From contig VWYX01000082.1 in NCBI GenBank assembly GCA_013396525.1, positions 96,353 through 160,352 on the forward strand: DNA of 64,000 nt, read 5' to 3'. Below are positions 58,732 to 64,000 of this stretch, piece by piece. Source of the DNA: Chaetorhynchus papuensis. Taxonomy: Eukaryota > Chordata > Aves > Passeriformes > Rhipiduridae. Both the position numbers and the translations under genes were made by a program. How positions within the stretch are numbered: the first letter of the stretch is position 1; each line of letters begins with the position of its first letter. The notes below the pieces were generated by a model. That model saw nothing but the letters and a program-made list of their open reading frames with translations, was not told where the DNA came from and ran no database searches.

Positions 58732-61700
58732 GACAATGCCACAGAAGACTACTGCAACCAGTACAATTAACCACACCTATGCTGTGCTGCAGAGACTTAC
58801 CTGCAAACCCCGCCCACAAAACATATGAAGCTGAAACAAACCCCAGCTATCCTTTGCGTTTTCTGGTTTTGTGAAATTGGAGAGTTGCCCATCAATCTTG
58901 CTGTTGAATATTTTATCAGCAGCAGCTCTACACTCAAGGGAGTTTCAGGAAAAGCAGTGTATTTGAGGTTCAATTGAATTCAATCATACACCTGACTCTA
59001 TTTTATAAGGAAGGTACAGCCTCTGTTTTATTTTTCTGTTTGTGCTGCAAAACTCATTAGAGTCAAAAGGTAAATCCTTTCAATCTACAGAGCAGCTCCA
59101 TTTTCAAAGTTAGAAGCAGATGATATGTGTTCTCCAAGAAGCATGATTTCACAGCTGAATACTTCCACAACCTTTGTTGAAAAGGAAATGTCTTCCATTT
59201 AGGAACACTGAAAATTTTAGCAGACTTAGGAACTACTGGAGGGATGAGAGCTGTTTTCTCACTCATTCATGTTGATTATGCCAGTGTATAATGCTTAGAG
59301 ACCCAGACAATATGTCTCAGGTTGTCTTCCTTCAGACTGCTGTGTCAGCATTAGTTTATTGTCCTAAATATCCCCCAGGTCACTCTGCTTACAAGTGGTG
59401 AAATGTCCTAATTTTTCCTTGATGACAGAAAACCTTGTTGGAGAGTATCTTTGTATGGGAGTGGGTGAGGAGAGATAAGACAGCAAAGTGCTGATAGCAT
59501 TAAATTCACTGAGAGATTTGGAGATACCTGATGCAGTCCGACAAATTGCCATATACTTGGTTGAATGGGTTATGAAAAGCTGTGGTTAGCTCTACTTTAT
59601 CTGTTGCAGAGCTGCTGTCCTTTTGAGTTTCTAAAAATAGCAGTCAAAATGGTTTAGTTTTGTCTTCATTCTTGGGTACAGAATCCTTGGCAAGTGTTCA
59701 AAGCTTCCCAGTTAGAAATGAGTTAGCATTCTTGTATGAAGACCTTTCACTTACTGATAGTTTTAAAAGCTACGTCTTTCCCCAGGGATTTAAACACATG
59801 TATTTATCCATACATCATCACTGTATATGATAGTAACACAAAGAAGACATATATTTTAATATATATGAATTACACTAGAAGACAAAAACATTGTATCATA
59901 TCATATCACAGGATACCATATCCACAAACATACTCGGCAAGTATACACTTGGCATAATACTTACCTTTCATTTTGGCCTAGAAGTAGTGAAAAATCAAGG
60001 GAAATGGGGAAATGGGTGTTTGATGTTATAAAATTTGGTACGACGCCATTTCTTTCAGCAAAAATAAAGTAATATTTTTAAGGCGGTTGTAACAAATAAC
60101 ACCAAAAAGTCGTATGGATTATCTTGACTAATTTTGAATACCTTAAAGCATCTATGGCTCAGGCACGCCTCAGAATAAAGTGATTGGATGGTTTGCACCA
60201 TACTAATTTTTCAATATTTGTCTTTTTCTCCTTGCCTTTGAATAATATCCTCCTTGGAGTGCAGAAAGTTATTGGTAAATATTTAAAAAAAAAACAGAAA
60301 ACCCCCTTTTTTCTCTGTTAGAATACCTTACTTTTGTGTCTAGAGGCAGATTAAAATTCTGGGAAACACATAACCATAGACCTTAGTTCTGCAGGCTTTG
60401 TATTTGAAGTGGAACAGTTTCCATTCCAAAGAATTTTGATGGATTAGAAGCACTCATGTGCATGCCATTGAAATGCCACTGACAAATGCTGGAAATGAAT
60501 GGAATGTGTTTTAGCAATGTCTGTGATGTTATCAATGAACAACTGAGTGGGGTTTTTTAGGGCTTATGGTTCTGACGTCAAAAACTTCTGGATAAAATGA
60601 TACATGTCCCTGGCAGTTGAAGTTTTTTTAAAAAGTAAGAGAAACAGATGTGGAATTCTCTAGGCTTTGATGTACTTTTCTATAATAATCATTAAAAGGT
60701 GAATTTATCTAAGTGTTTTTGTAATGCAAGACCATTGTCAATACATATATAAGCTCTGAAAAAGCTGAAATCCCAATTCCATTTAACTTGGAAGTGCCAA
60801 GATTCAAGAGGAAATTCTGCTAGCACATTCATGCATGACTGACAGGAAGCAGTGATATAACTGGGGACAGGGTGGAAAGAAGCTCTGTTGAAGAGTTCCT
60901 GAAAAATAATCCTGAGATCATATAGAGTTCCTACTAATCAAAAAGTTCTTCACATCAAGCATCAAAAGCAAAGTAAAATATCCTGATTATTAACTGCAGA
61001 TTACAGAAATAGATATTATCTATCATAAACATAATGTAAAAATTAAGTAGGAGCTTTTTCTAACAAATCCTCTTGGAGACAGTACATGGAAAGTTTTGGC
61101 TTTCAACCGAAAATCACTTATCAGGAATAGTAAGCAAGTTTTGCTTTCAGATGATCACAGTAAGTGCCTCATTATTCAAATCACAGGCCTTCTCATGTAA
61201 GTTTGGTAATTTTTGTGTTTGGTTGGTCGGTTGGTTGGAGTTTTTTTAAGTAACAGCCTCAGGCCAGCTGAGATGTAAATTCATGTGAATTCTAGAACAT
61301 CAAAGTGTTGGCAAGAGATTAATGCAGAAAGGATCAGTTTGTTCTTGAAACACCACTAAACCTAATTATTTCAGTGAATATTCACAGAGTCAATAATAGG
61401 AAAGGTGAGAATAACTATTTTTTAGTTGTCATCTGTTTAAGTGGGAAATCTGTCTAAGTGGATGATAGCTACCTAAAAGCCCTTTGACAGCTATGCCAAG
61501 AAATACCAAAACACCACTATGCATTGAGACCTTTCTGATTTTTAAATGCATTTAAGACACTTACAATGCACTGAACTTCTAATTTTACATAGAGAAATTC
61601 ATACTTCTATTCTACATAATTTGTTACTGTAGGCTCCTGAGTGAATGATTTCTTATGTTATTTTTGTCACATCTGGTTTTGTCACATGCAAGAAAACTGA

Positions 61701-63791
61701 CAGGGCTGAACTGGATGACTCTGCTGAAAGCTTGTTTATATACCCTTAAGGAAACATCTGCTGTCAGAGATGGCCAAATTGCTTTTATTAACTGCCAAGT
61801 GTAAACTTTAAAATGCACCAGGCTGACTATCCTGGCATCCCTTCTATAATCAGATGGCCCTGGAGATCCTGCATCCATAGCACTACATACTAAAAAATTG
61901 ACAAAAAAACCTTCATGGCCGTTTCAAGCCAGGATGTCCATTGAGTTGCTATCAGCCAGGGTCAGGAGGAGATTTCTGGATTCCAGGAGGAATCAAGCTT
62001 CCAGGTCAGGCTTTAGTAACCAGTTTTTCAAACTACTTTCATCCCAGACTGGCTAGGATGTAGGCAAATGCTTGCCAGAATTCAGACCTCTGCACAGGTA
62101 GGCATGGCAGAACTCACTCTCATTACATGTCACATAAGGGGCAAACTAAGACTTTTTTACCTATAATGCTTCCTGGCAAGCTATGACTTCACTCCTTGTT
62201 CAGCTTCAGGGTGTGTGTCACCATTCATGGCCATAAGTCAGTTCCCATCCTGCTGTGCTGCCTCCACCAACCTCCAGCCAGTGATGCTGGTGGATGTCAT
62301 GTTCCTTACCCTTATGAGGATTCAGCACTATAGTCAGTTTACAACACACAACACCGGCTGCACAGAGACCATGCTAGTTTTCTGTCTGCCAGCCAAGGAA
62401 GGCTACACTGAAGGCAGATGTCTGTAAAAGCATGTGTAATTCTGAAAATAGTCTTTAATCAGGGGGTGGGGGAAGTTTGGTATCTTGTATTTAGGCAGGA
62501 TATGTTATTGATGTTATTCTTTTGGTATCAGTGGAATTACTAAAGCAATTATAGAAGCTCAATATATCTAGGAGTCTGTTGTTCTCACTATTGACCAAAA
62601 GAGTCTGCCTCAGTCTATAAGGAACGAGGAGGATTATTGGCATTACCCAGTCAGACTCTTAATTTCTGACAGATACTTTTACCTTTCAGCAATTTGAAGC
62701 AATTAATTCCCTCCACCTGAACACTCACAATAAAGTGTATATATATTATTATTGTAAAGCATTTGACAATAATACTTAAGTAAGAGCTATATATCCTGGT
62801 TTTTTCCCACAAACCTATGCCCTCCTTACATAGCACCAATGTGCCATATAGAGCCACAGAAGCTTAGGAAATCAGAAAATTTTACATCAGCAAGAGTTGA
62901 TTTAAATTCTCATGGATTCAAGCTTTTACTTTTGCTTACAACTGTGACTCTTTTTGGAAGCCTTTTTAATGATCTTTCCTGAAGTTGAGAAGAATACAGA
63001 TAAATCTTTCGTTTATCTTCCACACTGTGCAGAGTTTGTTACAGACGGATAAAATCTTCATGTTCTCTACTTACAGAAATGTGATAGAATTTGAACAGTT
63101 CAGAAATCCAATAAACATGATTTCTTTCAGTACTGAAGATCCCAAATAATCCCTTAAATTTCAGTATCTTATCTGATTTTTCTTTCTCCTTTGAATTTTT
63201 AACCTGGAAGATGAAAGTCAAGCACTAGGGTAATTTCTGTGGCGTAAGACTGCGTAAAGCAGCCAAGCATTTAATCTGTTCAGAGCTGTTTTAACACTTG
63301 CATTAGAATTTTTTGCAAATATTTTCTGGTATCTCTAAGAATGTTTGTGTTTCAGTTTGAACTACAAAGATGCAGGAGTACTTGAAAAAAAATACCAGCC
63401 AAAGCATAGATTTAGTGATTATGAAGTCACTTGCATACTTTAAAACCTGAAGGAATCCAGAGCAGATTATATTGCTTTAAGGACTTGAGCTGCACCTCCT
63501 ACAAGGAATTTTTCCATGGGGGTTCCTGGCACCATCACAGCCATCAGAGTGAAGAATATTCAACAGCAGCCATCTCACAAACTACTGTGAGGGTCTGGCC
63601 TAGTCTGTGGGGTAACTTTTTATTGAAGTGAAAAACAAAGGGCTGCTAAAAGTAGAAGACTTCCCTTATCTGCTTTGGTCTCATCCCAAATTGTTTTACA
63701 CTGCAGTTAAACCCTAATTCTGAGGGCTTGTGAATGCCTTAAGAATTCTTCTGCATTTCTTTCTGTCTTAGCCTCTAGCTTTATGCTTTAC
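58732..63791. other. Intergenic sequence, nothing recognised
   Basis: About 5 kb of AT-rich DNA with short open frames and no element termini, RNA genes or splice-supported exons that I can recognise. Confidence 0.55.
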
Positions 63792-63856
63792 TTTTAGGTA
63801 GAATGGTAAACAATTTCATCCATTTTAGGTAGAATGGTAAACAATTTCATCCATTT
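63792..63856 (+). repeat. Perfect tandem duplication of a 31-base unit
   Basis: The unit starting TTTTAGGTAGAATGGTAAAC and ending CATCCA occurs at 63792-63822 and again at 63823-63853, with three further matching bases. No mismatches, so the duplication is recent or an assembly artefact. Confidence 0.95.
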
Positions 63857-64000
63857 ATCCAGATTAGTATGTGGGCTTTCACAGGCACAGTTCCTTTTAG
63901 ACAATATAAATATGGCTATCTAGCTTGTTTGTAGCTTGTTAGCTGCAGTAAAGTCACATATATGATTTTAAGTATTTTTTGAAGGGGGGGATGTTGACAG

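Noticed and set aside
1..64000. CRISPR array, prophage, operon or other prokaryotic system
   Set aside because: The window has introns, CR1 LINEs and solo LTRs throughout; no regularly spaced repeats or bacterial-type gene packing exist.

Overview
This window is vertebrate nuclear DNA, almost certainly from a bird. The evidence is AT-rich, intron-bearing sequence, many CR1 retrotransposon fragments with the avian CR1 3' terminus, and three copies of one solo-LTR family. There are no bacterial-style operons, ribosome-binding sites, tRNA/rRNA genes or CRISPR arrays. One ambiguous base (n at 6593) suggests a draft assembly.

Region 1 (1 to about 19.2 kb) holds the 5' part of one protein-coding gene on the minus strand, recognised as SLC28A3 (concentrative nucleoside transporter 3, CNT3). 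Six coding exons join in frame with GT-AG splice sites and complementary phases: 18928-18984 (start codon), 11433-11534, 7443-7525, 4873-4964, 3281-3470 and 1239-1383. They total 669 nt and encode residues 1-223: the cytoplasmic N-terminus and about four predicted membrane helices. The Na+/nucleoside-binding core is encoded by later exons beyond the left edge. The introns contain two CR1 fragments (8.65 and 11.65 kb), a GC-rich unexplained block (8.0-8.6 kb), a possible tRNA-derived SINE (about 17.8 kb) and a CpG-enriched stretch (about 17.9-18.25 kb).

Region 2 (about 19.2 to 64 kb) is about 45 kb upstream of the gene in which I recognise no host coding exon. It is dominated by retroelement remains. 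A long 5' CR1 ORF2 remnant (37.9-39.6 kb, plus strand) is interrupted just after its reverse-transcriptase motif A by a solo LTR in the opposite orientation (39595-39991), followed by a CR1 3' end (to 40322). Next come a CR1 3' end and a CR1 ORF2 fragment on the minus strand (41.2-42.2 kb), a second solo LTR (45958-46477), a tiny CR1 tail (48.8 kb), a 0.7 kb CR1 (53.84-54.56 kb) and a third solo LTR with a plausible target-site duplication (58092-58588). Simple repeats include an A/C-rich then G/T-rich strand-switch segment at 33.6-33.9 kb and short tandem duplications at 58.7 and 63.8 kb. In mammals SLC28A3 is followed by a large gene-poor interval before NTRK2; the absence of other genes here fits that, but this is inference.

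I found no convincing novel biological system. The best leads are the nested CR1/LTR locus with an inverted CR1 partner 3 kb away, the strand-asymmetric 33.6-33.9 kb tract, and three GC-rich blocks whose origin I cannot assign.
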